This document shows, piece after piece, positions 51,182 through 59,518 of a stretch of 64,000 nucleotides of DNA. Source of the stretch: Roseateles sp. XES5 (GTDB taxonomy: Bacteria; Pseudomonadota; Alphaproteobacteria; Rhizobiales; Rhizobiaceae); the NCBI RefSeq assembly GCF_020535545.1, contig NZ_CP084752.1, positions 2,197,501 to 2,261,500 on the forward strand, written 5' to 3'. Every line of letters starts with the position of its first letter. Positions within the stretch are counted from its first letter, which is position 1. The notes under the pieces are model-generated. The model worked only from the letters and a program-made list of their open reading frames with translations. It did no database searches and was not told where the DNA came from. Both the position numbers and the translations under genes were made by a program.

Positions 51182-52201
51182 ATGCAGAAAACCGGCGGAC
51201 AGCTGGCGATGCTGCTTGTCATAAACGGCCTTTTGCTTGTCGCGGGTGCTCTCATCTCCGGCACGTTCCTTTCCGTTTTCAATCTCCAGTCCATGGCGAG
51301 CCAGGTGCCGGAAATCGGTCTTCTGGCCATCGGCGTCATGCTGGCCATGTGCGCCGGCAACGGCGGCATCGACCTCTCGGGCATCGCGCTCGCCAATCTC
51401 TCGGGCGTGCTCTCCGCCGTCATCGTCTCGTCCTTCCTGTCGGCTGCCGACAGCGGGACGGCCTTCAGTCTCGCCTTCATCGCGGGCGCGCTCCTCGTCG
51501 GTCTTGCCGGTGGCGTCATCAACGGCCTCCTCATTTCGCGGCTGAACATCACGCCGATCCTCTGCACGCTCGGCACGCAGATGGCCTTCATGGGGCTCGC
51601 GGTCGTGGTCTCGGGCGGCAAGGCCGTGACGGTCGGCAGCCCGGCGCTGCTGTCCAGCATCGGCAACGACATGATCGCCGCCGTGCCGATCGGCTTCCTC
51701 GTCTTCGTGCTGGTCGCGGGCCTCATCGCCGCGCTGCTGAAGTTCACGCCCTATGGCCTGTGGCTGATGCTGATGGGCACCAATCCCAAGGCGGCCGTCT
51801 ATGCGGGCTTCCCGAAGAATGGCGTGATCGTCGCCACCTATGCGATCTCGGGCACGCTGTCGGGTCTCGTCGGCGTCATCATCGCCGCGCGCAATGTCAA
51901 CGTGAAGTTCGACTACGGCAGCTCCTACCTGCTGATCGCCATCCTCATCGCCGTGATGGCCGGCGTGAAGCCGGAGGGCGGCTACGGGCGCGTCGTCTGC
52001 GTCGTGCTCTCCGCCATCGCCCTGCAGCTCATGTCGAGCCTGCTCAATTTCGGCGGCCTTTCCAATTTCGTGCGCGATTTTGCCTGGGGCCTGCTGCTGC
52101 TCACATTCCTGGCCGTCGGCCGCTACGACATCGCTGGCTTCCTGTCGCCGGGTCGCCGCTCGCAAACCCCTTCGGTGCCTGTCCCTCAAACGCCGAAGTG
52201 A
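51182..52201 (+). CDS. sugar ABC importer permease, RbsC-like (first)
   Basis: A 339-residue permease of the ribose/xylose type with about eight to ten transmembrane helices. The family blocks GNGGIDLSGIALANLSGVLS, GGVINGLLISRLNITPILCT and YGSSYLLIAILIAVMAGVKP are clear. A GGAGGAG ribosome site lies just upstream and is overlapped by LacI operator 2. It forms a heterodimeric channel with the second permease encoded at 54882. The operon order permease-binding protein-ATPase-permease-dhaK-dhaL is all on one strand. Confidence 0.9.
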   Translation: MQKTGGQLAMLLVINGLLLVAGALISGTFLSVFNLQSMASQVPEIGLLAIGVMLAMCAGNGGIDLSGIALANLSGVLSAVIVSSFLSAADSGTAFSLAFIAGALLVGLAGGVINGLLISRLNITPILCTLGTQMAFMGLAVVVSGGKAVTVGSPALLSSIGNDMIAAVPIGFLVFVLVAGLIAALLKFTPYGLWLMLMGTNPKAAVYAGFPKNGVIVATYAISGTLSGLVGVIIAARNVNVKFDYGSSYLLIAILIAVMAGVKPEGGYGRVVCVVLSAIALQLMSSLLNFGGLSNFVRDFAWGLLLLTFLAVGRYDIAGFLSPGRRSQTPSVPVPQTPK

Positions 52202-52230
52202 AACAGGAGGGAAAATTCGTGGAGGAAAAC

Positions 52231-53241
52231 ATGAAGTCGTTTTCGAAGAAGGTACTGGCTGGAACCACGGTTGCAGCCGTCGCGCTCGCAGGCTCCATCG
52301 GCGTGCTCGCCGCCCAGGAAAAGCCTGTCATCGCCACCGTGGTCAAGATCAGTGGCATTCCGTGGTTCGACCGGATGAACACCGGCGTCGTCGCCTACCA
52401 GGAAGCCAATCCCGACGTCGTCGCCAGCCAGAGCGGCCCGGCCACGGCCGACTCGGCCCAGCAGCTCCAGATCGTCAACGACCTCGTCGCCAAGGGCGTC
52501 AATGCGCTTGCCGTCGTGCCGATGGACCCGGCCGTGCTCGAGGGCACCTTCCAGCGCGCCATGGAGCGCGGCATCGTGGTCGTCACCCACGAGGCGGACA
52601 ACCAGATGAACACCAATGCCGACGTCGAAGCCTTCGACAATGCCGATTACGGCGCGGCGCTGAACGAGCGTCTGGCCGAATGCATGGGCAAGGAAGGCAA
52701 GTGGACGACCTTCGTCGGTTCGCTCGGCAGCCGCACGCACATGCAGTGGGTCGGCGCGGGCGAGGAAAACGCCAAGAAATATGCCGGCATGGAACTCGTC
52801 GATCCGAACAACGAATCCTTCGACGACGCCAACGGCACCTATGAGAAGGCCAAGGAAATCCTGCGCAAGCACCCCGACATCAAGGGCTTCCAGACGTCCG
52901 CCGGCAACGACGTTCTCGGCGTCGGCCGCGCCATCGACGAGGCGGGCCTGAGCGGCAAGATCTGCCTCGTCGGCACCGGCCTGCCGAACCCGTCGGCGGA
53001 CCTCCTCGAATCCGGCGCCATCACGGCGATCGGCTTCTGGGACCCGCAGAAGGCCGGCATGGCGATGAACGCCGTCGCCAAGCTGCTGCTGGAGAAGAAG
53101 GAAGTCACCGACGGCATGGATCTCGGCGTCGAGGGCTACAACAAGGTCTCCGTCAAGCAGGGTCCCGGCAAGGGCCTGCTGATCCTCGGCAACGGCATGG
53201 TGCTGGCCGACAAGGCGACCTACAAGGAACACCTGTTCTAA
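52231..53241 (+). CDS. sugar ABC importer substrate-binding protein (RbsB-like)
   Basis: A 336-residue periplasmic protein. A signal peptide (SKKVLAGTTVAAVALAGSIG) precedes AAQEKPVIATVVKISGIPWF. The fold of the LuxP/RbsB cluster is recognisable in ALAVVPMDPAVLEGTFQRAM, VVTHEADNQ and the late YNKVSVKQGPGKGL. Its GGAGG ribosome site is 6 bases upstream of ATG 52231. The GIPWFDRM segment recalls the autoinducer-2/rhamnose/erythritol-binding branch. The ligand is unknown, but the linked kinase suggests a ketotriose, ketotetrose or polyol. Confidence 0.9.
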   Translation: MKSFSKKVLAGTTVAAVALAGSIGVLAAQEKPVIATVVKISGIPWFDRMNTGVVAYQEANPDVVASQSGPATADSAQQLQIVNDLVAKGVNALAVVPMDPAVLEGTFQRAMERGIVVVTHEADNQMNTNADVEAFDNADYGAALNERLAECMGKEGKWTTFVGSLGSRTHMQWVGAGEENAKKYAGMELVDPNNESFDDANGTYEKAKEILRKHPDIKGFQTSAGNDVLGVGRAIDEAGLSGKICLVGTGLPNPSADLLESGAITAIGFWDPQKAGMAMNAVAKLLLEKKEVTDGMDLGVEGYNKVSVKQGPGKGLLILGNGMVLADKATYKEHLF

Positions 53242-53316
53242 TCCGGCAAACCGTCAGCCGGCCGGGAGGATTTCCTTCCGGCCGGAACCGTCCGGCGTGG
53301 AAACGCGCCGGTCAGC

Positions 53317-54885
53317 ATGAGGACAATTTCCGTGGCGGCACAAGCACATACCGCGCAGCAATCGGCAGCGCTCCTTGAACTCAGGAACATCCAGAAATGG
53401 TTCGGCGGCGTCCACGCCCTGCGCGGCATCGACCTGACGCTCCAGCCGGGTGAGGCCTATCATCTCCTGGGAGAAAACGGCTGCGGCAAGAGCACCGTCA
53501 TCAAGATCATGTCGGGCGCGCATGCGCCGACCTCCGGCGAGATCGTGCTCGATGGCGAGACCTTCGCCTCGCTGACGCCGATCCAGTCGCTCGCCGCCGG
53601 GATCGAAACCGTCTACCAGGACCTTTCGCTGCTGCCCAATCTCACGGTCGCCGAGAATGTCGCGCTGAACGAGCAGCTCGTCAAAGCCAACGGCCGGCTC
53701 GCGCGCCTCTTCGATCGCAAGCGGCTGCGAGAAACGGCGGAACGGGCGCTGGCCGCCGCGGGTCTGCCGACCGACCGCGCCTTCCTCAACACCATCGTTT
53801 CCGATCTTCCGCTCGCCTCGCGCCAGCTCGTCGCCATCGCGCGCGCCATCGCCACCCGCGCCAAGCTCGTCATCATGGATGAGCCGACGACCTCGCTGAC
53901 GCGCCGCGAGGTGGACAATCTCATCCGCGTCGTCGAGCGCCTGCGCTCGGAAAACGTCGCCGTGCTCTTCGTCACGCACAAGCTGGACGAATGCTACCGC
54001 ATCGGCGGCCATGCCGTCGTCTTCCGCGACGGCCAATGCGTCGCGCAGGGACCCATCGCGAATTACAGCAAGAAGGAGCTGGCCGAGCTGATGACCGGCC
54101 GTTCCATCGACGCGCAGCGCTACCGCACGGCCAAGCCGGCCGACGCCGAGCTCCTCAAGGTGGACCGCCTCGTCGCCGATGGCGTGCGGGACATGAGCTT
54201 TTCTCTCCGGAAAGGGGAAATTCTCGGCATCACCGGCCTTGCCGATTCCGGCCGAAACGAACTCGCCATGGCCCTGACGGGCGTTTCGCCCGCCTCGGGC
54301 GGCGCGCTCACGCTCGACGGCAAGGCCGTCGTCGTGCGGTCTCCCGCCGAGGCCATCGAGCGCGGCATCGGCTACGTGCCGGAGGACCGGCTGGCCGAAG
54401 GCCTCTTCCTCGACAAGTCGATCTTCGAGAACGAGATCGCGCTCATCGTCTCGCGGCTCGCCAATTCGCTCGGCGTCGTCGACCGGGAGGAGGGGCGCAA
54501 GATCGCCGCCCGTCTTTCGGAGGAGATGCGCCTCAACACGAAGAATCTCGATCTGCCGGTCGGCGCGCTTTCGGGCGGCAACCAGCAGCGCGTGCTGATC
54601 GGCCGCTGGCTGAGCATCGCGCCGAAGCTTCTCGTGCTGCACGGGCCGACCGTCGGCGTCGACGTCGGCTCCAAGGACACGATCTACCGCGTCATCCAGG
54701 CGCTGGCAGAAGCGGGCATGGGCCTCGTCATCGTCAGCGACGACCTGCCGGAACTGCTGCAGAATGCCGACCGCATCCTCGTCATGAACAGTGGCCGGGT
54801 GGTCGCGGAAATGGATGCGGAAACGGCAACCGAAGACCAGCTCTACAAGGCGATGCTGGCGACCACGACGGAGACTGTGCAATGA
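53317..54885 (+). CDS. sugar ABC importer ATPase with two nucleotide-binding domains (RbsA-like)
   Basis: A 522-residue double ATPase. Domain 1 has Walker A GENGCGKST and Walker B VIMDEPTTSLT, but its signature is degenerate (DLPLASRQL instead of LSGGQ). Domain 2 has the usual RbsA-type degenerate Walker A (GLADSGRNELA) and an intact LSGGNQQR signature. This asymmetry is normal in family members except that domain 1 more often keeps LSxGxxQ. The stop overlaps the next permease start as ATGA, so translation is coupled. Confidence 0.9.
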   Translation: MRTISVAAQAHTAQQSAALLELRNIQKWFGGVHALRGIDLTLQPGEAYHLLGENGCGKSTVIKIMSGAHAPTSGEIVLDGETFASLTPIQSLAAGIETVYQDLSLLPNLTVAENVALNEQLVKANGRLARLFDRKRLRETAERALAAAGLPTDRAFLNTIVSDLPLASRQLVAIARAIATRAKLVIMDEPTTSLTRREVDNLIRVVERLRSENVAVLFVTHKLDECYRIGGHAVVFRDGQCVAQGPIANYSKKELAELMTGRSIDAQRYRTAKPADAELLKVDRLVADGVRDMSFSLRKGEILGITGLADSGRNELAMALTGVSPASGGALTLDGKAVVVRSPAEAIERGIGYVPEDRLAEGLFLDKSIFENEIALIVSRLANSLGVVDREEGRKIAARLSEEMRLNTKNLDLPVGALSGGNQQRVLIGRWLSIAPKLLVLHGPTVGVDVGSKDTIYRVIQALAEAGMGLVIVSDDLPELLQNADRILVMNSGRVVAEMDAETATEDQLYKAMLATTTETVQ

Positions 54886-55916
54886 GCGCTTCACGAACCG
54901 ATGAACTGCACGGCGCCGCCGGCCCGTCGCGTTCCTTCAGCTTCGGTGCGCTCGTTCGCCGTCGCCCGGAGACCATCACCTTCCTGCTGCTGGTGGCGAT
55001 CTGCGTCGCCGTGGCCATCGTCAATCCCGCCTTCCTGCAGCCCTCGACATTGATCGACATCGGCCGGGCCAGCGTGGTCATGGGGCTCTTCGCCCTCGGC
55101 GTCTTCATCATCCTGGCGGCCGGCGGCATCGACGTGTCCTTCACGGCGATCGCGGCCTTCACCATGTATTCGATGACGGTGCTGGTGCAGAGCTACCTGC
55201 CGAACCTGCCCATCGTCGTCGTGATCCTGATGGCGACGTTCGGCGGGGCGGCGCTCGGCATCATCAACGGCCTGCTCGTCCATCATCTGAAGGTGCCGTC
55301 GCTGATCGTCACCATCGGCACGCAGTATCTTTTCCGCGGCTTCCTGCTCTCCTTCATCGGCACGGTGTGGATCATGTCGCTGCCGCCGCAGATGGGGGCC
55401 TTCGGCCGCATGCCACTCGTGCAGTTCGAGGCCGCCAACGGCGCGCTGATCACGCTGCCGTTCTATTTCCTCGTTCTGCCGGTCGCGGCCTTCGTGACCT
55501 GGTGGATCCTCAACCGGACCCTGATGGGGCGCGCCATCTTCGCCGTCGGCGGCAATGCGGATATCGCCAGCCGCCTCGGCTACAGCCTGCGCACCGTGCA
55601 TGTCTTCCTGTTCGGCTATGCGGGCGCGCTGGCGGGTCTTGCCGGCATCATCCATGTCTGCGCCAACCGGCAGGCCAATCCCTTCGACCTCGTCGGCACC
55701 GAGATCAACGTCATCGCCGCCGTCGTGCTCGGCGGCGCGCGCATCACCGGCGGCACGGGCACGGTGCTCGGCACCATCCTCGGCGTGCTGCTGATCGTCG
55801 TGCTCAACAGCGTGCTCGTCATGGTCGGCATTCCCAGCACCTGGCAGCGGCTCGTCGTCGGCAGCTTCATCCTGCTCGCCGCCGCCTTCTTCGTCACGCG
55901 CCAGCGCAAGAAATAA
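54882..55916 (+). CDS. sugar ABC importer permease, RbsC-like (second)
   Basis: A 344-residue permease. A cytoplasmic N-terminus of about 30 residues is followed by helices beginning TITFLLLVAICVAVAIVNPA. Family blocks are AAGGIDVSFTAIAAFTMYSM, GLLVHHLKVPSLIVTIGTQY and VVLGGARITGGTGTVLGTIL. It overlaps the ATPase gene by 4 bp and lies 24 bp before dhaK, completing the two-permease importer. Confidence 0.92.
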   Translation: MSASRTDELHGAAGPSRSFSFGALVRRRPETITFLLLVAICVAVAIVNPAFLQPSTLIDIGRASVVMGLFALGVFIILAAGGIDVSFTAIAAFTMYSMTVLVQSYLPNLPIVVVILMATFGGAALGIINGLLVHHLKVPSLIVTIGTQYLFRGFLLSFIGTVWIMSLPPQMGAFGRMPLVQFEAANGALITLPFYFLVLPVAAFVTWWILNRTLMGRAIFAVGGNADIASRLGYSLRTVHVFLFGYAGALAGLAGIIHVCANRQANPFDLVGTEINVIAAVVLGGARITGGTGTVLGTILGVLLIVVLNSVLVMVGIPSTWQRLVVGSFILLAAAFFVTRQRKK

Positions 55917-55940
55917 CCCCCACTTTCGGAGGAAACCAAA

Positions 55941-56942
55941 ATGAAGAAGTTCCTGAACGACCCCGTCAACTTCGTCGACGAGATGCTGGAAGGCATCTAC
56001 AAGGCCCATCCGGCCGTCACCTATGCCGCCGATGACCTGCGCTGCCTCGTCACCGCGAAGACCAGGCCCGGCAAGGTCGGCATCGCCACCGGCGGCGGCT
56101 CCGGCCATTTGCCGACCTTCCTCGGCTTCGTCGGCGACGGCATGCTGGACGGCGCGGCGGTCGGCGGGGTCTTCCAGTCGCCCAGCGCCGAGCAGATGTA
56201 CCAGGTGACGAAGCACATCGACCAGGGCGCGGGCGTTCTCTACATCTACGGCAACTATACCGGCGACATCATCAATTTCGACATGGCGGCCGAGCTTGCC
56301 GATCTCGACGGCATTGCCGTCAAGCAGGTCGTCGGCAATGACGACGTCGCCTCCTCCATCGTCGGAGAGGAACACAAGCGCCGCGGCGTCGCCGGCATCT
56401 TCTTCCTCTACAAGGCGGCTGGCGCTGCCGCTGCCGAAGGTCTGTCGCTCGACGAGGTCACGCGCCTCGCCGACAAGGCGCGCCTTCGCACCCGCACCAT
56501 GGGCGTCGCGCTGTCGAGCTGCGTCGTACCGGAAATCGGCCACGCCACCTTCTCCATCGGCGCGGACGAGATGGAAATCGGCATGGGCATCCACGGCGAG
56601 CCCGGCATCAGCCGCAAGAAGCTCGCGCCGGCCGACGCCGTCGTCGACGAAATGATGGAGCGCATCTTCGCCGAGACCGACTACAAGCAGGGCGACACCG
56701 TCGCCGTGCTGGTGAACGGCCTCGGCGGCACGCCGCTGGAAGAACTCTATATCCTCTTCCGCCGCGTCTCGCAGCTTCTGGAAGCGCGCGGCGTCACCGC
56801 CAAGCATGTCTGGGTCGGCGAATTCGCGACATCGATGGAAATGGCCGGCGCCTCCATCTCGATCCTCCATCTCGACGAGGAGCTGGACCGCCTGATCGCC
56901 GCCCCGGCCAACACGCCCTTCTTCCAGCACATCGCGGGGTGA
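55941..56942 (+). CDS. dhaK: dihydroxyacetone kinase substrate-binding subunit, DhaK
   Basis: A 333-residue DhaK. The glycine-rich substrate site is GGGSGH (residues 51-56, H56). The catalytic histidine that covalently binds the ketone is H218 in MGIHGEPG, the same number as in the Escherichia coli enzyme. Together with the DhaL-like protein it would phosphorylate dihydroxyacetone or a related ketose such as erythrulose. It follows the importer permease by 24 bp with GGAGG before its ATG. Whether the phosphate comes from ATP or a phosphotransferase protein cannot be read from this gene. Confidence 0.92.
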   Translation: MKKFLNDPVNFVDEMLEGIYKAHPAVTYAADDLRCLVTAKTRPGKVGIATGGGSGHLPTFLGFVGDGMLDGAAVGGVFQSPSAEQMYQVTKHIDQGAGVLYIYGNYTGDIINFDMAAELADLDGIAVKQVVGNDDVASSIVGEEHKRRGVAGIFFLYKAAGAAAAEGLSLDEVTRLADKARLRTRTMGVALSSCVVPEIGHATFSIGADEMEIGMGIHGEPGISRKKLAPADAVVDEMMERIFAETDYKQGDTVAVLVNGLGGTPLEELYILFRRVSQLLEARGVTAKHVWVGEFATSMEMAGASISILHLDEELDRLIAAPANTPFFQHIAG

Positions 56943-56946
56943 GGCC

Positions 56947-57594
56947 ATGACCATGCAGACACTGACCGCCGCCGACCTCATCGACCTCTTCAAGAGCTGG
57001 AAGGACCTTTTCGCCGAGCAGCGCGAATTTCTCATCGCGCTCGACGGCAAGGTGGGTGACAGCGACCTCGGCATCACCATGAGCAAGTCCTTCGCCGCCG
57101 CCGCGGAGGCGCTGGAGGCCGAAGGCGCGGCGGCGGGCATTGCCAAGCTGCTGCGCACCGCCGGCGCGACCATGGCCCGCACCGCGCCCTCCACCATGGG
57201 CACGTTGACGGCGACCGGGTTCCTGCGCGCCAGCAAGGCCATCGAAGACAAGGACGCGCTCGACACCGCCGCCATGGCCGCCTTCTGGCGCGCCTATCGC
57301 GACGGCGTCGCCGAGCGCGGCAAGGCGAAGGTCGGCGACAAGACCCTGCTCGACGTGCTCGATCCCATCGCGCTGACACTGGAAGCCGAGGCTTCCGCCG
57401 GCGCATCGCTTTCCGATGCGCTGAACGTCACGGCGAATGCGGCGGAAGCGGCGCTGGAGGCCACCAAGTCCCTGCTCGCGCAGCACGGCAAGGCGGCTGC
57501 CTTCCAGGAAAAGACCATAGGCCTGCAGGATGCCGGCGCGACGGTCGGCGCTTTCCTGATCCGCCGCATGGCGGATTTCGCGGCAAGCCGGTAG
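56947..57594 (+). CDS. dhaL: dihydroxyacetone kinase nucleotide-binding subunit, DhaL-like
   Basis: A 215-residue all-helical DhaL-like protein. The metal/nucleotide site reads LDGKVGDSDLGITMSKSF near residues 30-47. It keeps the aspartates of the usual G-D-x-D-H-G motif but has Leu in place of the His. The C-terminal half has GASLSDALN, and the second nucleotide motif region ATMARTAPSTMGT matches the family's GTSGA-type loop loosely. It starts 4 bp after dhaK. No DhaM (phosphotransferase) gene follows, so ATP is the likely phosphoryl donor. ATG 56953 is an alternative start. Confidence 0.88.
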   Translation: MTMQTLTAADLIDLFKSWKDLFAEQREFLIALDGKVGDSDLGITMSKSFAAAAEALEAEGAAAGIAKLLRTAGATMARTAPSTMGTLTATGFLRASKAIEDKDALDTAAMAAFWRAYRDGVAERGKAKVGDKTLLDVLDPIALTLEAEASAGASLSDALNVTANAAEAALEATKSLLAQHGKAAAFQEKTIGLQDAGATVGAFLIRRMADFAASR

Positions 57595-58174
57595 GGCGTC
57601 GCCTGTCCAGAAGCGGGGCTTCATGACGCGGCCCCGGATCGCGCCTCCTGCAAAGCACGGGTGGCGCGGTCATGGACCCGTTGCTGTCTTCCCCTCGGTG
57701 CGGCCTTCGCTGCAAGCCGTCTGCGGCGCCTTCGCCGATGTCGCGGCCGCGACGGCTGCTCTCGCTTTTTGTTCTTACCGCATTGTCCGACGCCGAAGCG
57801 ATCCCGCTTCGGCTGGAAATGCTTGGGGATCGACGAACCGGCGGGCGGCGACAGGACCGCAAGGCATGAAAAACGCGTCCGCTCTTTCGAGAGCCTTGAG
57901 GCCAGCATGCGCGCCGCACAACAGTTTTGAGCAATCCACCTTCGTGTCGTTCCAAGCTGTTGATATTGCTCGCTTTGAAAGCAATGCACCATTTGCATAG
58001 CTGCACTGCACAATAAATGTTTTCCATCTGATCAAAAAACGACCATAGTGCACACAGCTGATGCACATGGCGGCTTTTTCCTCCCAGTGCCGCCGCACCA
58101 GCTGTTCCCCTCTGGAGGTTTTAGACCTTCACACCTTATGGGCCGCGGTTTTCGCCGGCCCATTTTTTTTGCCT
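57595..58174. other. 580-bp gap after dhaL, no recognisable gene
   Basis: Several short open frames exist on both strands but none has a family resemblance, a convincing ribosome site or rhizobial codon rhythm. The last 190 bp are AT-richer (TGCACAATAAATGTTTTCCA around 58007-58026) and contain pyrimidine-rich runs TTTTTCCTCCC and CCCCTC before a strong terminator. That could be a small RNA gene rather than protein-coding sequence. Confidence 0.5.
58138..58170 (+). terminator. strong Rho-independent terminator, plus strand
   Basis: ATGGGCCG (58138-58145) and CGGCCCAT (58156-58163) form an 8-bp stem followed by a run of T to 58170. It is 544 bp beyond the dhaL stop and points away from the minus-strand gene that begins to its right, so it may end a separate small transcript. 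Confidence 0.8.
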
Positions 58175-59212
58175 TCAGGTTTCCTCGTGCGGCTGCCGCC
58201 GATGCTCGGCAAGGCGCAAGGCGCCGCTTTCCTCAAGAAAACCGGCAAGGTGGGGCGCTAACCGGCTTTCGTTGCCGGCGGCCTGCCGGATCGAGACTTC
58301 CGCGTCCTCCGCAGCAGCAAGAGCATCGACGGCCGCGAGGAAGGCGTTCGTCCGGTGCTGGTCCGCAAGACCGATCTGTGCGCCGTCGATGGCGCGGCCG
58401 GCTTCGGCAAGCATCGCGCCTGCCGCCGCCAGCCGGGCGGAGAGGCGTCCGGCCGTACCGGGATGGCAGGCTGGATCGTCCCAAAGGGCGTGAAGCGCGT
58501 GGCGCGCGGTGCCGAGCCGGCAGGCGGCTTGCAGCAACAGGTCCAGCGCGCGCGGCACGGCATGGGCACCTGCTTCGCCGATGGGGTGCAGCAGGGCATC
58601 GCCATCGACAAGCACATCCTCGAACAGCACCTGGTTCTCGCCGGGGTAACGCAGCGCTTCGCCATGGGCGGGAAGCAGCAGGCCGGCCGTTTTCATGTCC
58701 TGCCGAACGGGCACGAGCAGCCAGTCGGCATGCCGGGCATGGGGCGTCGACAGCGCCGTGCCCGACAGACGCCAGCCAAGGCCGCTCGGCAGGAAGGCCA
58801 GAACGCTCGTCTCGCCGGCGAAGGCGCGCGCCAGTCGGGCGCCGGCAAGGATCGCGGAAAAGACGATGCTGCGCTGGCTGTCGCTGCCCTGGCTGCGGAC
58901 ATGCTCCACGCCGACGAAATGGCCGGCAAGAATGCGCCCGAGCGTTTCGGACTGCGCGGACGCGATGGCACAGACTTCGGCAAGAACGGTGTTGGAGACG
59001 TCGATCCCGCCCTGTTCCGTGGGAACGGAAATGCCGAAAAGGCCGGAGCGGGAGAGAAGGTCCAATCGTGTTTCGATGGCGTCTGCCGCCATCGCTGCGG
59101 GAAGGGCAAAGACGCCGGCAAGCGAACCGGCCACCGTGACGGCTTCATCCTCGGTCGCGATGAGGGCGGCCGTTCGTGTCGCGCGGCTCTGCGCGGTAGA
59201 AAGAGAACCCAT
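58175..59212 (-). CDS. acyl-CoA dehydrogenase-like flavoprotein (SfnB/DszC-type)
   Basis: A 345-residue protein of the acyl-CoA dehydrogenase fold in the branch that includes SfnB and flavin-dependent sulfur-compound monooxygenases. The N-terminal helical domain has LLSRSGLFGISVPTEQGGID, the middle contains GHFVGVEHVRSQG, and the C-terminal helices end EESGALRLAEHRRQPHEE. It is shorter than typical members (about 390-410), mainly in the middle beta domain. It is divergent from two FAD proteins and an Rrf2 regulator, next to a sulfate-binding protein, so a role in obtaining sulfur from organosulfur compounds is likely. The exact reaction is unknown. Confidence 0.7.
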   Translation of the reverse strand: MGSLSTAQSRATRTAALIATEDEAVTVAGSLAGVFALPAAMAADAIETRLDLLSRSGLFGISVPTEQGGIDVSNTVLAEVCAIASAQSETLGRILAGHFVGVEHVRSQGSDSQRSIVFSAILAGARLARAFAGETSVLAFLPSGLGWRLSGTALSTPHARHADWLLVPVRQDMKTAGLLLPAHGEALRYPGENQVLFEDVLVDGDALLHPIGEAGAHAVPRALDLLLQAACRLGTARHALHALWDDPACHPGTAGRLSARLAAAGAMLAEAGRAIDGAQIGLADQHRTNAFLAAVDALAAAEDAEVSIRQAAGNESRLAPHLAGFLEESGALRLAEHRRQPHEET

Positions 59213-59518
59213 GTCGTCTGCTCCTTGTGGAATGCGGTTCCAGGGCGCATAGGCATTGTCGGGCTAGAGAGATCACATTCTATAGAGATTGTATAGATTG
59301 CTTGGCAAATCCCGCCACGGCACGGGCGGGTGCAGCCCGGTTCATTCCCGGCGCTCGTCGGCCATTCTAGAGAAAGGCGCGGCCTGTGAAAAGAAGGATG
59401 CGGGAACTGCCGTCGACCCGACGGCGTTGAGGCGGCGGAGTGGCTAAAAATAGTCTATAGATTTTATGGATAACTAGGGCTAGGCTGCTCCATCGCATCC
59501 TCTCAGGGAGGGACTGGC
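59213..59518. promoter_or_regulatory. divergent promoter of the organosulfur block
   Basis: This 306-bp gap holds two similar AT-rich elements, TTCTATAGAGATTGTATAG (59278-59296) near the minus-strand gene and AGTCTATAGATTTTAT (59452-59467) near the plus-strand gene. A looser relative, TTCTCTAGGGTTTTA, lies upstream of sbp near 62904-62918. They are candidates for the linked Rrf2-type regulator. No coding signal is seen. Confidence 0.45.

Noticed and set aside
54891-57275. A 794-codon minus-strand frame opposite permease, dhaK and dhaL
   Set aside because: It crosses three plus-strand genes with clear motifs and has no recognisable domain of its own.
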